Assembly: GCA_964614655.1 (NCBI GenBank)
Contig: CAZTPF010000024.1
Location: 1-30,237 of the forward strand
DNA from: Casp-actino8 sp964614655
Lineage (GTDB): Bacteria; Actinomycetota; Acidimicrobiia; Acidimicrobiales; Ilumatobacteraceae
Length of the DNA: 30,237 bases
Direction of reading: 5' to 3'
Below the pieces are notes generated by a model. It was not told the DNA's origin. It searched no databases and saw nothing but the letters and a program-made list of their open reading frames with translations. The position numbers were made by a program, and so were the translations under genes. Each line of letters starts with the position of its first letter. The stretch's first letter is position 1. Shown here piece after piece: positions 29,501-30,237 of this stretch.

Positions 29501-30237
<737 letters not shown>

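Overview
The window reads as chromosomal DNA of a high-GC actinomycete (Actinomycetota). The grounds are GC-rich codon use with many GTG starts and one likely TTG start, and a nucleoid protein tail rich in Lys, Ala and Pro. Three coenzyme F420 genes (cofC, cofD, cofE) are present, as are actinobacterial families such as DUF3499 and DUF5719 and a mycothiol-type MDMPI/TIGR03084 protein. The manB - Trm112-like - ahcY order is also typical. A placement in Acidimicrobiia is my inference from overall style, not something proved here. Coding density is very high: no gap between genes exceeds about 150 bases, and no rRNA, tRNA, CRISPR array, insertion sequence or prophage gene was seen.

Layout. Positions 1-190 hold the 3' end of a histone-like gene and a strong terminator. 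From 270 to 5441 are a metal-binding MDMPI-like protein, a PIG-L deacetylase coupled to cofC (minus), gpsA coupled to an unrecognised 436-residue protein (plus), and an NADPH-dependent FMN reductase (minus). From 5526 to 8970 three GT-B glycosyltransferases form one overlapping operon. From 9020 to 11824 come a membrane-anchored protein with three HxH motifs, a mannose-1-phosphate guanylyltransferase-like enzyme and a divergent SDR lacking the usual catalytic residues. From 11829 to 14601 (minus) a glycosyltransferase, cofD and cofE form an operon joined by ATGA overlaps. From 14664 to 17009 are gmd (plus) and a Wzx/MATE-like flippase (minus). From 17116 to 22149 are a very large GT2-membrane protein, a DUF5719 secreted protein and a membrane-tethered thioredoxin. 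ftsH follows on the minus strand. From 24242 on come DUF3499, a CPBP protease, a large GT-C-like membrane protein, manB, a Trm112-like protein and the first two thirds or so of ahcY.

How it works together. manB, the mannose-1-phosphate guanylyltransferase-like gene and gmd would supply GDP-mannose and GDP-4-keto-6-deoxymannose. Four GT-B enzymes, one GT2 fusion, a flippase and a GT-C-like membrane protein would build and export a surface glycan. The F420 genes are interleaved with this block. From memory, Mycobacterium has a comparable neighbourhood (fbiA/fbiB, whiB2, manB, GDP-mannose pyrophosphorylase, sahH), but no WhiB gene is visible here.

The most distinctive regulatory signal is a repeated promoter shape: a TAnnnT-type -10 box six bases before a start codon, implying leaderless mRNAs for several genes. 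gmd and ahcY instead have real leaders with Shine-Dalgarno sites. Several dyads in divergent promoter regions look like operators. No clearly new defence or mobile system was found. The best leads are the catalytically degenerate SDR, the triple-HxH protein, the GT-cofD-cofE operon, the gmd leader hairpin and the ftsH/DUF3499 intergenic dyads.
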